64,000 nt of DNA from an uncultured Bacteroidales bacterium (GTDB lineage: Bacteria; Bacteroidota; Bacteroidia; Bacteroidales; Muribaculaceae): positions 62,001 to 126,000 of the forward strand of contig CACZNH010000013.1 in NCBI GenBank assembly GCA_902782465.1. The letters run 5' to 3'. Position numbers and translations under genes: made by a program. The notes beneath the pieces are model-generated. The model worked only from the letters and a program-made list of their open reading frames with translations, was not told where the DNA came from and ran no database searches. Numbering within the stretch: the stretch's first letter is position 1; the number at the start of each line of letters is the position of its first letter. Positions 1 through 8,463 of the stretch are shown here, piece by piece.

Positions 1-322
1 GATTTACAACACCATCGCCGATGCTCTAGGAGTGGAATTCAAGCCATATCACGTTGCCTCGACCACTCTGGCCCGACTGGCGCCCAAGGAATATGACGTC
101 GAAGGCAATCTGTTGGGTGACAAAGCCGTCTCGGTCGTGTTTGACTGCTCGAAGCTCAAGCGCGTTGTGCCGGGATTCAAGGCGACAGTACGCTATGACG
201 AAGGCGTGAGACGCTGCCTGGCCCATATACAGGAACATCCTGAATTGCAACGCGATGACCCAGCATTTGATGCCTGGTGCGACCACGTCATCGACACGCT
301 GGAAATGGCCATCAACAGCTAA
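1..322 (+). CDS. NAD-dependent epimerase/dehydratase family protein, C-terminal fragment
   Basis: The reading frame is open from base 2 and ends at TAA 320-322, so only about the last 106 residues are present; an internal GTG at 32 is not the true start. The fragment carries features of the C-terminal substrate-binding part of extended short-chain dehydrogenases that act on sugar nucleotides: GDKAVSVVFDCSKLKRVVPG followed by a FKATVRYDEGVR-type stretch, as in Bacteroidales NAD-dependent epimerase/dehydratase proteins. The Rossmann fold and the YxxxK active site lie outside the window, so substrate and reaction cannot be assigned. Confidence 0.65.
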   Translation, partial: IYNTIADALGVEFKPYHVASTTLARLAPKEYDVEGNLLGDKAVSVVFDCSKLKRVVPGFKATVRYDEGVRRCLAHIQEHPELQRDDPAFDAWCDHVIDTLEMAINS

Positions 323-647
323 TTAAACTAAACTATCGTCAACTTCTATGCAGATATGATGGAGATGTATGAGAGAGGGTGAGAATAGTGCCTCCGAGTC
401 TTAATACTGACATAATTACGCCGCAACCACCAATCAAAGTGGATCCAAACCGACATAAGTGCCATCAAATGGTGATTCACGGCGCCGGTGATTCGCTCAC
501 GGCATTGCCGCCATGACCTCAAGTGCCGACTATGTATATCTCATGGTGAAGATTCGCTTGGAGAAAAATAACTCGCCAAAAACTCACCAAAAATCAATTG
601 AAATTTTTCCTATATACTGATTATCAAGTATTTATAACTAAATATTG
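323..647. other. Non-coding stretch between epimerase and tRNA-Arg
   Basis: About 325 bases without a convincing gene. GGTGATTC occurs twice around 472-510 within short imperfect direct repeats, and the last 70 bases are AT-rich. No terminator with a clear U-tract and no promoter consensus was recognised. Confidence 0.5.
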
Positions 648-719
648 TGAACCCGTGGGGAGTCGAACCCCAATCGAAGGAACCGGAATCCTTTATTCTA
701 TCCATTGAACTACGGGTCC
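648..719 (-). tRNA. tRNA-Arg (anticodon CCG)
   Basis: On the minus strand a complete cloverleaf can be drawn. The acceptor GGACCCG pairs with CGGGTTC, the D stem is GTTC/GAAT, and the anticodon stem AAGGA/TCCTT encloses TTCCGGT with anticodon CCG. The T arm is TGGGG-TTCGACT-CCCCA and the discriminator is A at 648. CCA is not encoded. A TAATTTTGC box on the minus strand at 780-788 is the likely promoter, and an 8-bp hairpin (737-758) lies in the precursor leader. Confidence 0.95.
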
Positions 720-779
720 AAGTTGGGCATCGTGTGATGCCGCGCAATGGCGGCATCTTGTTTTTTCACGAAATGCGGG

Positions 780-809
780 GCAAAATTACTGCATTTTCTG
801 TAACTTTGC
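780..809. promoter_or_regulatory. Divergent -7 boxes for tRNA-Arg (-) and ung (+)
   Basis: Minus-strand TAATTTTGC at 780-788 and plus-strand TAACTTTGC at 801-809 both match the Bacteroidota -7 consensus TAnnTTTG. Neither has a clear TTTG at the -33 position. Confidence 0.6.
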
Positions 810-834
810 AACTGGTTAGACTAAAATCATCATT

Positions 835-1500
835 ATGGACGTACGCATCGAGGAATCGTGGAAGCATGTGCTTGCCGGTGAGTGGGAAGCGCCATATTTC
901 AAGCAGCTGACGGACTTTGTCCGCCAGGAGTACAGGTCGCGTCAGGTGTTTCCGCCGGGCGGGCAGATTTTTGCGGCGTTTGACGCGGCACCGTTCGACC
1001 AGGTGAAGGTGGTCATCCTGGGGCAGGACCCGTATCACGGCCTGGGGCAGGCCAACGGACTGTGCTTCAGCGTGAACGAGGGAGTGGCGATGCCGCCATC
1101 GCTGCTGAACATCTTCAAGGAGGTGCATGACGACACGGGGGCTCCGATTCCGGCCAGCGGCGACTTGTCGCGGTGGGCGCGCCAGGGCGTGCTGCTGCTG
1201 AACTCGACGCTGACGGTGCAGGCCCATCAGCCGCTGTCGCATCAGGGGCACGGCTGGGAGGTGTTTACCGACCATGTGATTGCCCACCTGGCCAGCGAGC
1301 GCGAGCACCTGGTGTTCATGCTGTGGGGCTCGTACGCGAAGCGCAAGGGGGAGTTTATCGACCGTAACCGGCACTTGGTATTGACGGCGGCGCATCCGTC
1401 ACCGCTGTCGGCGAACAGGGGCGGCTTCTTTGGGTGCCATCACTTCTCGCGCGCCAACAGCTACCTGGTGGAGCATGGCATGACGCCCATCGTGTGGTGA
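835..1500 (+). CDS. ung: Uracil-DNA glycosylase
   Basis: Family 1 uracil-DNA glycosylase of 221 residues, the usual length. It removes uracil from DNA in the cytoplasm and starts base excision repair. The water-activating motif GQDPYHG is at residues 63-69 (catalytic Asp65), and the minor-groove motif HPSPLS begins at about residue 187 with the catalytic His. The uracil-binding segment GLCFSV follows the first motif. The ATG at 835 lies about 25 bases after a TAACTTTGC promoter box, which supports this start. It appears to be a single-gene unit; the next gene on this strand is efp. Confidence 0.97.
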   Translation: MDVRIEESWKHVLAGEWEAPYFKQLTDFVRQEYRSRQVFPPGGQIFAAFDAAPFDQVKVVILGQDPYHGLGQANGLCFSVNEGVAMPPSLLNIFKEVHDDTGAPIPASGDLSRWARQGVLLLNSTLTVQAHQPLSHQGHGWEVFTDHVIAHLASEREHLVFMLWGSYAKRKGEFIDRNRHLVLTAAHPSPLSANRGGFFGCHHFSRANSYLVEHGMTPIVW

Positions 1501-1535
1501 CGGCCTGCCCTACCCCTGGCATACTATCCTTTTCT

Positions 1536-1586
1536 TTATAGACGCTATAGTTGCTATAGATGCTATAGATGAATTGCTATAGACGC
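1536..1586. repeat. Period-9 spacer repeat, CTATAG family
   Basis: Degenerate units of nine bases, each beginning CTATAG (CTATAGACG, CTATAGTTG, CTATAGATG), with one 14-base unit. CTATAG is a palindrome, so TAG occurs on both strands. It fills the gap between the ends of ung and rpmH. The same family is found at 7129-7148 and 51940-51985. Confidence 0.8.
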
Positions 1587-1672
1587 AACAAATGCCGCTA
1601 CGGTCCTGGTGGACCATAACGGCTTGATGCGTTGTAGTGCCGCTGTCTATCGCGGCAACCCTTCACAGGGGA

Positions 1673-1825
1673 TTACTTGTAAACGGTATCGCTGACAGTG
1701 AGGCTGTAGCGACCCTTAGCGCGACGACGGGCCAGCACCTTGCGGCCGTCGGCGGTGCGCATGCGATGACGGAAGCCATGCTTGTTGGCTTTCTTGCGGT
1801 TCGAGGGTTGGAATGTACGTTTCAT
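1673..1825 (-). CDS. rpmH: 50S ribosomal protein L34
   Basis: A short 50-residue protein read on the minus strand from ATG at 1825 to TAA at 1673. It begins [20 protein letters not shown] and continues with the Arg/Lys-rich L34 core ([18 protein letters not shown]), ending [11 protein letters not shown]34 is a structural protein of the large ribosomal subunit. Length and sequence are typical for Bacteroidales. Its promoter is the minus-strand TAATTTTGC at 1874-1882, divergent from efp. Confidence 0.97.
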   Translation of the reverse strand: MKRTFQPSNRKKANKHGFRHRMRTADGRKVLARRRAKGRYSLTVSDTVYK

Positions 1826-1873
1826 TTCTATCTCTGTTTTTAGTTGTTCCGAAAAATTTTCGCAAAATGCGGT

Positions 1874-1964
1874 GCAAAATTAGTCCTTTTTTTGAAAATA
1901 CACAAATCCAAACGCATTTTTAGAGAAAAGTTTTTGTTTTTTTTCTCAAAAACACTACTTTTGC
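1874..1964. promoter_or_regulatory. Divergent promoters for rpmH (-) and efp (+)
   Basis: For rpmH, a minus-strand -7 box TAATTTTGC (1874-1882) lies about 20 bases from a TTTG at 1903-1906. For efp, a plus-strand TTTG near 1933-1936 is followed 19 bases later by TACTTTTGC at 1956-1964. Both match the Bacteroidota housekeeping promoter. Confidence 0.75.
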
Positions 1965-2025
1965 ACCCACAAAAGACTGAGAACAAACAATATTCACATA
2001 AAATAATAGCACAAACACTACAATT

Positions 2026-3732
2026 ATGATTAATGCTCAAGACATCAAGAACGGAACGTGCATCCGCATGGACGGCGATCTGTATTTCTGCATCGAATTC
2101 CTTCATGTAAAACCCGGTAAGGGCAACACCTTCATGCGCACCAAGCTGAAAAACGTGGTTGACGGCCGCGTGCTGGAGCGCCGCTTCAACATCGGTGAGA
2201 AGCTCGAGGACGTGCGCGTAGAGCGTCGCCCCTATCAGTATCTGTACATGGATGGCCAGGACGCCATGTTCATGAACAACGAGACCTTTGAGCAGATTCC
2301 CATCAGCAAGGACCTGATTACCGGCGCCGACTATATGAAGGAAGGTGACATCGTTGAGGTTGTCAGCGACGCTTCGACCGAGACCGTCCTGTTCGCCGAG
2401 ATGCCCATCAAGACCCAGCTGAAGATCACCTATACCGAGCCCGGCGTGAAAGGCGACACCGCCACCAACACCCTGAAGCCCGCCACCGTCGAGACCGGCG
2501 CCACCGTTCGCGTGCCCCTGTTCATCGACACCGACGAGATCATCGAGGTGGACACCCGCGACGGCAGCTACCAGGGCCGCGTGTCAACTGGCGCCCCTTG
2601 TTTTGTTTATATACCAATAATCATTTCGTTGAAGATGAAGAGGATACTTTTTTTGATATTGACGGCGGTGGTCGTGACTGCGGCCTATGCACAACGCGTT
2701 CAGGTGGTTGACGTGGATGGCATGCCCATCGGTGCCGTGTGCGTGACCAACGAGAAGGGTGCCCTGGTGGGCACGACCGACAACGACGGCTGGCTGGAAG
2801 ATGCCAAGGGTGTGAAGCACCTGTTCCTCTCTCACGTGGCGTTCAAGGACCGTGAGGTGAACATCGACACCATCCCCAGCCTGAGCGTGGTGATGCAGGA
2901 CGAGAACTTCGAGCTGAGCGAACTGGTCGTCAAACCCAAGGAACTGCTGTATGTGCAGACCTACTTCCGCTGCATCTATGTGTGCGACGATGGCCCCATC
3001 TACTTCCGCGCCGGCGTGGTGGACAACACCTATGAGCTGGCCAAGCAGAAGATTTCGGCCAAGACGCGCAGCGTGTCTAAAGGCATGAACGGTTTCATGC
3101 GTTTTATCCTGAGCTCGCTCGTGGGCCATGTCATCGACAAGTGGGCGCGCATCGACACGCTCACCACTTACAAGAAAATCCTGAAATATGTGGATGAGGG
3201 CAGCCTGTTCATTGCCGAGGACCCCTCGGGCCGTCGCGTCATGAGCGACACCATCTCGGACCTGGGCTATATTGTCGATGACTTGCAGGCGGGTCAGCGC
3301 ACCACCAACTTTAACATTTGGGCTTATCACGACCACAAGGAAGCTACCGAAGCCGCTGCCAAGGCCGCAAAAAGCGGTAAGCAGCCCAAAGAGAAAAAGA
3401 AGGAATACAAAGACGACAACCAGAGCTTTTACGAGGTCTATAACATCAACGAGAACGGGCAGTCGCGCGTCGATGACCTGGTGATGAAGCAGATTCTGGT
3501 ATCGGGCCACTTTGACCGCAGTGACCAGGACTACATCATCCTGCTGGAGACCTACACCATCGGGCGCGACTACATCGACAAGAAGGAGTTCAAGCAGACG
3601 CGCAAGGAGAACAAGGTCGATATGGACATCCACGAGCTGCGCCGCCTGGAGCAGAACCACCACATTCCGCCCCTGGCGCCCAACCTCAAGGCCGCCGTCG
3701 ATGAGCTCTTCAAGATAGAGGACAAAGACTAA
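2026..3732 (+). CDS. efp: Elongation factor P, stop codon lost and reading into the next gene
   Basis: Residues 1-186 are a complete EF-P: the KOW-like N-terminal domain with the tip PGKGN (Lys32, the residue modified in many bacteria) and two OB domains ending [11 protein letters not shown] relieves ribosome stalling at polyproline in the cytoplasm. EF-P proteins are about 188 residues long and should stop here, but codon 187 (2584-2586) is TCA. The frame stays open through a 17-residue hydrophobic linker into a secreted protein that has its own Met at 2635, giving 568 residues in all. TCA differs by one base from both TAA and TGA, so a point stop-loss or a sequence error would explain it. 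Confidence 0.85.
   Translation: MINAQDIKNGTCIRMDGDLYFCIEFLHVKPGKGNTFMRTKLKNVVDGRVLERRFNIGEKLEDVRVERRPYQYLYMDGQDAMFMNNETFEQIPISKDLITGADYMKEGDIVEVVSDASTETVLFAEMPIKTQLKITYTEPGVKGDTATNTLKPATVETGATVRVPLFIDTDEIIEVDTRDGSYQGRVSTGAPCFVYIPIIISLKMKRILFLILTAVVVTAAYAQRVQVVDVDGMPIGAVCVTNEKGALVGTTDNDGWLEDAKGVKHLFLSHVAFKDREVNIDTIPSLSVVMQDENFELSELVVKPKELLYVQTYFRCIYVCDDGPIYFRAGVVDNTYELAKQKISAKTRSVSKGMNGFMRFILSSLVGHVIDKWARIDTLTTYKKILKYVDEGSLFIAEDPSGRRVMSDTISDLGYIVDDLQAGQRTTNFNIWAYHDHKEATEAAAKAAKSGKQPKEKKKEYKDDNQSFYEVYNINENGQSRVDDLVMKQILVSGHFDRSDQDYIILLETYTIGRDYIDKKEFKQTRKENKVDMDIHELRRLEQNHHIPPLAPNLKAAVDELFKIEDKD
2635..3732 (+). CDS. Secreted protein with carboxypeptidase-regulatory-like domain, in frame with efp
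   Basis: This is the natural second gene, 365 residues from ATG 2635. It opens with a classic signal peptide ([20 protein letters not shown]). A beta-sandwich of the CarboxypepD_reg type follows ([19 protein letters not shown] through LVGTTDNDG), then [10 protein letters not shown], the usual end of this domain in Bacteroidota outer-membrane proteins. The remaining 250 residues match no family I can name; they contain a Lys/Glu-rich segment around residues 235-260 and a charged C-terminus. No promoter is visible between efp and this start, so it is probably co-transcribed. Function unknown; export across the inner membrane is supported. Confidence 0.7.
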   Translation: MKRILFLILTAVVVTAAYAQRVQVVDVDGMPIGAVCVTNEKGALVGTTDNDGWLEDAKGVKHLFLSHVAFKDREVNIDTIPSLSVVMQDENFELSELVVKPKELLYVQTYFRCIYVCDDGPIYFRAGVVDNTYELAKQKISAKTRSVSKGMNGFMRFILSSLVGHVIDKWARIDTLTTYKKILKYVDEGSLFIAEDPSGRRVMSDTISDLGYIVDDLQAGQRTTNFNIWAYHDHKEATEAAAKAAKSGKQPKEKKKEYKDDNQSFYEVYNINENGQSRVDDLVMKQILVSGHFDRSDQDYIILLETYTIGRDYIDKKEFKQTRKENKVDMDIHELRRLEQNHHIPPLAPNLKAAVDELFKIEDKD

Positions 3733-3852
3733 CTGCCGCCCTGAATGGCTGCCGCAGCAATGCGAAAAAGCTAGAAAAAACAAAAAAATGAGGCAGAATG
3801 GGGCGTGTTGGCAAAATTTTTGCTATCTTTACACGTTCAAAATAAAAAGCGC

Positions 3853-4413
3853 ATGGCAGCACGCGAGAAATATGACGAAGCACTTGTGGTCGAGCAGCTG
3901 CACGACCCCCAACTGTGCAAGACGGCATTCGGTAAGGTAATCGAGCACTACAGCTCGCAGCTTTACTGGCAGATACGTCGCATGGTCATCGACCATGACG
4001 ACGCTAACGACGTGCTGCAGAACACCTTCCTGAAGGCATGGACCAGCATTGACAACTTTCGCGGCGATGCCAAGCTCTCGACGTGGCTCTACAAGATTGC
4101 CATCAACGAGAGCATCACGTTTGTCAACAAGAAGAAGGTGATGAACCAGCTTTCCATCGACGATGACGAGAGTTTCCTGGTCAACCAGCTGGAGAGCGAC
4201 GAGTGGTTTGACGGCGACCAGGCTCAAATCAACCTGCAGAAGGCCATCGCCACCCTACCCGAGAAGCAGCGTCTGGTGTTCAACCTGCGCTACTATGACG
4301 AGATGAAGTATGATGAAATGAGCGAGATTCTGGGCACCAGCGAGGGGGCCCTGAAGGCGTCCTATCACCATGCTGTCAAGAAAATTGAACAGTATTTGGG
4401 AGAAACGGAATAA
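3853..4413 (+). CDS. ECF-type RNA polymerase sigma factor (RpoE/sigma-70 family)
   Basis: About 186 residues with sigma region 2 (DHDDANDVLQNTFLKAW, then FRGDAKLSTWLYKIAINES) and region 4 (LPEKQRLVFNLRYYDEMKYD, then the SEGALKASYHHAVKKIE recognition helix). This is the layout of extracytoplasmic-function sigma factors. An upstream in-frame Met at 3805 is unlikely to be used, because a promoter-like TATCTTTA lies at about 3823-3830; the ATG at 3853 gives the usual length. Two genes downstream on the same strand encode a one-TM protein and a small exported protein, the common sigma / anti-sigma-like / periplasmic partner arrangement of Bacteroidales. Confidence 0.9.
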   Translation: MAAREKYDEALVVEQLHDPQLCKTAFGKVIEHYSSQLYWQIRRMVIDHDDANDVLQNTFLKAWTSIDNFRGDAKLSTWLYKIAINESITFVNKKKVMNQLSIDDDESFLVNQLESDEWFDGDQAQINLQKAIATLPEKQRLVFNLRYYDEMKYDEMSEILGTSEGALKASYHHAVKKIEQYLGETE

Positions 4414-4465
4414 TTTTATCATCACCGATTAAACTTTTTTGACATCCACGAGTCAAATAGGCGTT

Positions 4466-4867
4466 ATGAAACAGGACGACTCCACAATATTGAAGAAATA
4501 CGGTAAGGATCCGGGCTTTAAAGTGCCGGAGAATTACTTTGACGATTTCAACAAGCGCATGGCCGAGATGCTGCCCGATGTAGAAATCACGCCCGTTGAC
4601 GTCAAGCCCACGATGTGGCAACGCATCAAGCCGATTGTGTACATGGCTGCGATGTTTGCCGGTGTGTGGTGCATGATGCAGGTCTTCAGCAACTTCACCG
4701 ATTCAGGCAACCTGGACAGCGTTCGTGCCGTTGCCGAGAAGTTGCAGGATGACAAGAGCAACGTCGATGAGTTCATCATGAGCGGCGGCGTGAGTGATTA
4801 TGACATCCTCAGCTACGAGGACTCGGTTGCGATGAGCAACAAGGCCGACTCTACCGTGGATGAGTAA
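4466..4867 (+). CDS. Single-TM protein, possible anti-sigma factor
   Basis: 133 residues from ATG 4466 (the in-frame ATG at 4439 is closer to the sigma stop and adds an unlikely leader). The cytoplasmic part, FKVPENYFDDFNKRMAEMLP, is common at the N-terminus of small Bacteroidetes membrane proteins behind ECF sigma genes. One membrane span follows (IKPIVYMAAMFAGVWCMMQV, about residues 56-75), then an acidic outer segment. No zinc-binding HxxxCxxC motif is visible, so it is not a classic ZAS anti-sigma factor. The anti-sigma role is inferred from position only. Confidence 0.6.
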   Translation: MKQDDSTILKKYGKDPGFKVPENYFDDFNKRMAEMLPDVEITPVDVKPTMWQRIKPIVYMAAMFAGVWCMMQVFSNFTDSGNLDSVRAVAEKLQDDKSNVDEFIMSGGVSDYDILSYEDSVAMSNKADSTVDE

Positions 4868-4888
4868 TGTAGAAAGGAGATTTTAGAG

Positions 4889-5329
4889 ATGAAAAGAATT
4901 GTTTCCATTTTGATACTTGTGCTGGCCGTGACATCGGCAGCCACAGCACAGAACAGCCGCACAAAGTTTGCGACCGACATGTATCAGGCCAAGCACGAGA
5001 TGATTATCCAGGAGTGCGGGCTGACCATGACGCAGCAGAAGCAGTTCATGCCGCTGTACGAGCAGATGGAACGTGAGATTTATCAGGTGAACCGAAATGC
5101 CCGAGCCCTGGCCAGCGAGGTGGAAAAGAAAAAGAATCCCACTGACAGCGAATATGAGGCCGCCGCATCGGCACTGTCAACAACCCGGATGCTCGAGGGA
5201 CAGATTGAAGCCAAATACTTCGAGAAATTCTCTAAAATCCTGAGCAAGAAACAACTCTTCCAACTCAAGCAGGCCGAGGTGAAATTCACCCGCGAAATGG
5301 TCGGCAAGAAAAAGAAGAAAAACAAATAA
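4889..5329 (+). CDS. Small exported protein, Spy/CpxP-like
   Basis: 146 residues with a clear signal peptide (MKRIVSILILVLAVTSAATAQ). The mature part is almost entirely helical and rich in Gln, Lys and Glu. It contains LTMTQQKQFMPLYEQMEREI and a later ILSKKQLFQLKQAE helix, resembling the LTxxQ repeats of Spy/CpxP-type periplasmic proteins. The C-terminus is a Lys tract. It is the last gene of the ECF sigma operon, which suggests an envelope-stress output; the chaperone role is inferred. Confidence 0.6.
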   Translation: MKRIVSILILVLAVTSAATAQNSRTKFATDMYQAKHEMIIQECGLTMTQQKQFMPLYEQMEREIYQVNRNARALASEVEKKKNPTDSEYEAAASALSTTRMLEGQIEAKYFEKFSKILSKKQLFQLKQAEVKFTREMVGKKKKKNK

Positions 5330-5358
5330 TCACTAAGGTTTTTTTTGGACACAAAACG

Positions 5359-5400
5359 AAATCCCCGGCATCACACCGATGTCAGGGATTTCTATTTTTA
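5359..5400 (+). terminator. Rho-independent terminator of the sigma operon
   Basis: An imperfect 14-bp stem, AAATCCCCGGCATC pairing with GATGTCAGGGATTT (5359-5372 with 5378-5391), is followed by a T-rich run (TCTATTTTTA). It lies 30 bases after the Spy-like gene. Confidence 0.8.
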
Positions 5401-5559
5401 CAGTAGGCCAAAAACCAGAATCATCTGCAACGGTGCTGCGAATTATCATGATTTAGAGCATGTGTTCAAGTCACCCGCTCATGGCAGGAGCAGATAGGAA
5501 AAATTGCACGGGCCGGGGGTACGGTCCGTGCAATTGTATTGAAAGGGGATGGGATTCTC

Positions 5560-5587
5560 TAATCACTAATCACTAATCACTAATCAG
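5560..5587. repeat. Period-7 spacer repeat, TAATCAC family
   Basis: Four head-to-tail heptamers, TAATCAC three times and then TAATCAG. TAA recurs every seven bases and so falls in each reading frame in turn. It lies between the convergent ends of the sigma operon and dcuB. Confidence 0.85.
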
Positions 5588-5609
5588 CATAGGGCACAGC
5601 CCCCTTGCT

Positions 5610-7073
5610 TTAAATCCAACCCATGGAGTGATAGAGGAAGGCGATGAGGTAACCGGCAACGCAGGCGACGACGGTGTGTACCAGGCCGGGCATCATGAAC
5701 GAGTGGTTCAAGAGGTACTTGCCGATGACGGTGGTACCGGTGCGGTCGAAGTTCACGGTGGCGATGTCCGAGGGATAGTTGGGGATAAAGAAGTAGCCAT
5801 ATACCGAGGGCAACACACCCAGCAGAATCCATCCGTCAATGCCCAATCCGTAGGCCAGCGGCAGCATGGAAACGACTACAGCGCCCTGTGAGTTGACAAG
5901 TACCGACACGAGGAAGAAGGCGAAGGCAATCGACCAGGGGTACTTCTCGACCATGCCGGCCAACATGTTCTGGATTTCGGGCAGGTAGTTGGCGAAATAG
6001 GTGTCGGCGAGCCATGCGATACCGTAGATGGCGACAACGGCAACCATACCGCTCTGCCAAACGGGACCTGCGATGGCCTTTTTGGGCTTAGCCTTGCAGA
6101 AGATAATCATCAGCGCCGCGGCGGCAATCATCACAATCTGGATGACGAGGTTCATTTTCAAGGGCGTCGGGACAGACTCGGTTATTCCTTCAACATTCAG
6201 GCCCAGCTTTGCCAACTGGTCGGCAGTGAGCGTGAGCTGGGAACCCATGAGTTCCAAACTGGGGGCATCCTTGATGGCCTTGATGGAATCGTAGGCAGGC
6301 AGGAGATCCTGGAAGATAGCGAAGAATACAATCACCAGCAGGGCAGCGAAGAAGATATATACGGCACGTTTGCTCTCGGGAGCAATCTTCTGGTCGAGGG
6401 TGGTGGCATTGCTGCCGTAGATGTACTCTCGCTGTGCGGGGTCGGCAATTCTCTTCTGGAACTCGGGGTCCTTGTCCAAGTCCTTACCGCGGCGGTAGGA
6501 GGCGATGGACGCTACGAGAATACCCAGCAGACAGGCGGGGATGGTAACCATGAGCACCTGGGGAATGGTGATGTTGTAGCCGTTGGCACCCGAGATGGTG
6601 ATAAAGGCTACCACGGCCGCTGCGATGGGCGAACAGGTGATACCAATCTGTGACGCAATGCTGGCGATACCACAGGGACGCTCGGGGCGGATACCCTTCT
6701 TGATGGCGATGTCGCAGATGATGGGCATCAGGGTGTACACCACGTGGCCCGTACCGACGAGCACGGTCAGGAAGAAGGTGCACAGCGGGGCGAGGAAGGT
6801 GATGCGGTCAGGATGCTTGCGCAACATCCTCTCGGCCAGCTGAATGAGCCAGTCCATACCACCCGAGGCCTGCATGATGCCGGCACAGGTGACGGCGGCA
6901 ATGATGATGTAAATCACGTCGGTGGGCGGGGTGCCCGGTTTCAAACCGAAGCCAAACACGAGGATGGCGAGGCCGATGCCCGAGATGGCTCCCAGGGCCA
7001 GGCTACCGTATCGGGAACCCAACCACAACGCTCCCAGCACAATGAGGAGCTGTAAAATCATGAGTAATGACAT
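5610..7073 (-). CDS. dcuB: Anaerobic C4-dicarboxylate transporter DcuB
   Basis: 487 residues of alternating hydrophobic spans. Segments match DcuB rather than DcuA: ASGGMDWLIQLAERMLRKHP, VGTGHVVYTLMPII, KKGIRPERP, RGKDLDKDPEFQKRI and the C-terminal YPSDIATVNFDRTGTTVIGK. Dcu carriers exchange fumarate, malate or aspartate for succinate across the inner membrane, which fits a succinate-producing fumarate respirer. A central insert (about residues 245-300) with a Leu/Thr-rich stretch makes it longer than the 446-residue E. coli protein. The outer-membrane porin gene lies upstream on the same strand. Confidence 0.92.
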   Translation of the reverse strand: MSLLMILQLLIVLGALWLGSRYGSLALGAISGIGLAILVFGFGLKPGTPPTDVIYIIIAAVTCAGIMQASGGMDWLIQLAERMLRKHPDRITFLAPLCTFFLTVLVGTGHVVYTLMPIICDIAIKKGIRPERPCGIASIASQIGITCSPIAAAVVAFITISGANGYNITIPQVLMVTIPACLLGILVASIASYRRGKDLDKDPEFQKRIADPAQREYIYGSNATTLDQKIAPESKRAVYIFFAALLVIVFFAIFQDLLPAYDSIKAIKDAPSLELMGSQLTLTADQLAKLGLNVEGITESVPTPLKMNLVIQIVMIAAAALMIIFCKAKPKKAIAGPVWQSGMVAVVAIYGIAWLADTYFANYLPEIQNMLAGMVEKYPWSIAFAFFLVSVLVNSQGAVVVSMLPLAYGLGIDGWILLGVLPSVYGYFFIPNYPSDIATVNFDRTGTTVIGKYLLNHSFMMPGLVHTVVACVAGYLIAFLYHSMGWI

Positions 7074-7082
7074 AAGTATAAT

Positions 7083-7150
7083 AAGTTTTAAGTTTCAGTT
7101 CTAAGTTGGCATCCGCATTCTATTATTGAAGCTATAGCGGCTATAGAATC
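7083..7150. repeat. Composite spacer: period-7 AAGTTTT family, hinge, CTATAG family
   Basis: Heptamer-like units AAGTTTT, AAGTTTC, AGTTCT, AAGTTGG (7083-7109) run into GGCATCCGC (7108-7116). A segment with inverted ATTCTAT/ATAGAAT ends and CTATAGCGG units follows. It fills the gap between dcuB and the porin gene. Confidence 0.65.
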
Positions 7151-7164
7151 TAAAGAAAGTATGG

Positions 7165-8286
7165 TTAATAGCGGATGGAGACTTGTACAAAGACGGTGCT
7201 GTAGTCGGGATCGGCAAGGGCACGGTCATGGGTGAAGCAATACTCGGTCTGGACCTCGAGGTACTTGCAGAAGCGGTAGTTGAGACCCACCTCATAGTTG
7301 GTCTTGGCTGCCACGCTCGAGGCAGTGGGACGATAGAGGTCGTAGCGGGCCTTGGCCATCAGTTTGTCCTTGACAACGGGGACGATGGCGAGGGCGTAGA
7401 TACCGTCGCTCTTGTCATTAGCCACCTCGTTGCCGTCCTTGTCGGTATAGGTCTTGATGGTGAGGTCGCTGGCATTGGCGGTATTCTGATAGGTGGTGGC
7501 GAAGCCGCGGCCGGTCGAATGGATATACTCGGTGCGCAGTTGCAGGTCACCCTTCTTGTACTCGGCACTGAAGGCGTAGCGGTGCTGACGCAGGCTCACA
7601 GTCTGGCCGCCGCCCTTGCGGGCATAGGAGCCTTCCCAACCGAAGGCACCCAGGCGCATGCCGTCGATGGGCATGACCCATGCGCCGCCGATGATGTCCT
7701 TGCGCTCATCCACGTCCTTGACGTTGATACCCTGGCCGTTGAACACGCCCACCTGGTAGTGCAGCAGGTTGCGGCCGCTGCCGTTCTTGAGGAAGTCGCC
7801 CTGGAACTGCAGACCGATGTCACGGCCGTTGCTCGCATGCATGCCCGTGCGGTCACTGAAGCCAGCCAGCTTGCTGACGGGCTGCGAGTAGCCCATAAAG
7901 CCCTGGTCGATGGGGTTCATCGGGTTCTCGTAGGTGAACGGGCGCTTGAACTGACCCAACTTCACGCGGAAGAAGTCCAGCTTCTGCCACTCCATGAAGT
8001 AGTCCACCAGTCGCGGGCTGCTGCCCAGTGTCGTGGTGTTGCCATTGATCTGGCCCTGAATCTTGTAATAGAAATCGCCCAGGATGCGGCCCTCGATAGA
8101 GGCCCTGACGAGCCTCAGGTCAAAGGAGTTGCTGTTGTTGCCGTCCTGGAAGGTCGCCTGATAAGACGCCATGGCAAAGCCGCTGAACTTGGGCTTTGTG
8201 AAGATTTCGGTCTTCTTCTCTTGCGCTGTCACGATGGGCAATAATACCAATGTCGCCATGACAAGGAGGAATAATCTTTTAATCAT
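7165..8286 (-). CDS. Outer-membrane porin, phosphate-selective porin O/P-like
   Basis: 373 residues from ATG 8286 (the upstream TTG adds only three residues). A signal peptide (MIKRLFLLVMATLVLLPIVTAQ) is followed by alternating beta-strands: FSGFAMASYQATFQDG, FDLRLVRASIEGRI, YYKIQGQING, then RVKLGQFKRPFTYENPM, a signature of OprO/OprP-type porins. The last strand ends in aromatic Tyr, as outer-membrane barrels do. The solute is not predictable from sequence. It is transcribed toward dcuB, 90 bases away, so the two may act together in dicarboxylate uptake or efflux (inference). Confidence 0.8.
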   Translation of the reverse strand: MIKRLFLLVMATLVLLPIVTAQEKKTEIFTKPKFSGFAMASYQATFQDGNNSNSFDLRLVRASIEGRILGDFYYKIQGQINGNTTTLGSSPRLVDYFMEWQKLDFFRVKLGQFKRPFTYENPMNPIDQGFMGYSQPVSKLAGFSDRTGMHASNGRDIGLQFQGDFLKNGSGRNLLHYQVGVFNGQGINVKDVDERKDIIGGAWVMPIDGMRLGAFGWEGSYARKGGGQTVSLRQHRYAFSAEYKKGDLQLRTEYIHSTGRGFATTYQNTANASDLTIKTYTDKDGNEVANDKSDGIYALAIVPVVKDKLMAKARYDLYRPTASSVAAKTNYEVGLNYRFCKYLEVQTEYCFTHDRALADPDYSTVFVQVSIRY

Positions 8287-8323
8287 ATCGGTCAATTTTT
8301 TGAAGGTTTTTACTCATTAGGCT

Positions 8324-8332
8324 GCAAATATA
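8324..8332 (-). promoter_or_regulatory. Porin -7 box
   Basis: TATATTTGC on the minus strand, matching TAnnTTTG and lying about 38 bases before the porin ATG. Confidence 0.6.
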
Positions 8333-8410
8333 ATAAAAAGGTGCAATAATCACACATTTATTATCAATAATCATTTACTATTATCCTAAATTATTGGAAT
8401 TGACCGCCTG

Positions 8411-8450
8411 GAAAACAACAAAAATCCCACGGATGGGCTGTCCGTGGGAT
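8411..8450 (-). terminator. Rho-independent terminator of the HTH/membrane pair
   Basis: A perfect 10-bp stem ATCCCACGGA / TCCGTGGGAT (8424-8433 with 8441-8450) with a 7-base loop. On the minus strand it is followed by TTTTTGTTGTTTTC, as expected for a transcript ending after the HTH gene. Confidence 0.85.
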
Positions 8451-8463
8451 GATGCTGTCAGGA

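Noticed and set aside
1637-1843. 68-residue plus-strand frame over rpmH
   Set aside because: The minus strand encodes a canonical L34; the plus-strand frame is its shadow.
5560-5587. Possible CRISPR array in the TAATCAC repeat (and in the other heptamer arrays)
   Set aside because: Units are 7-9 bases with no spacers and there are no cas genes.
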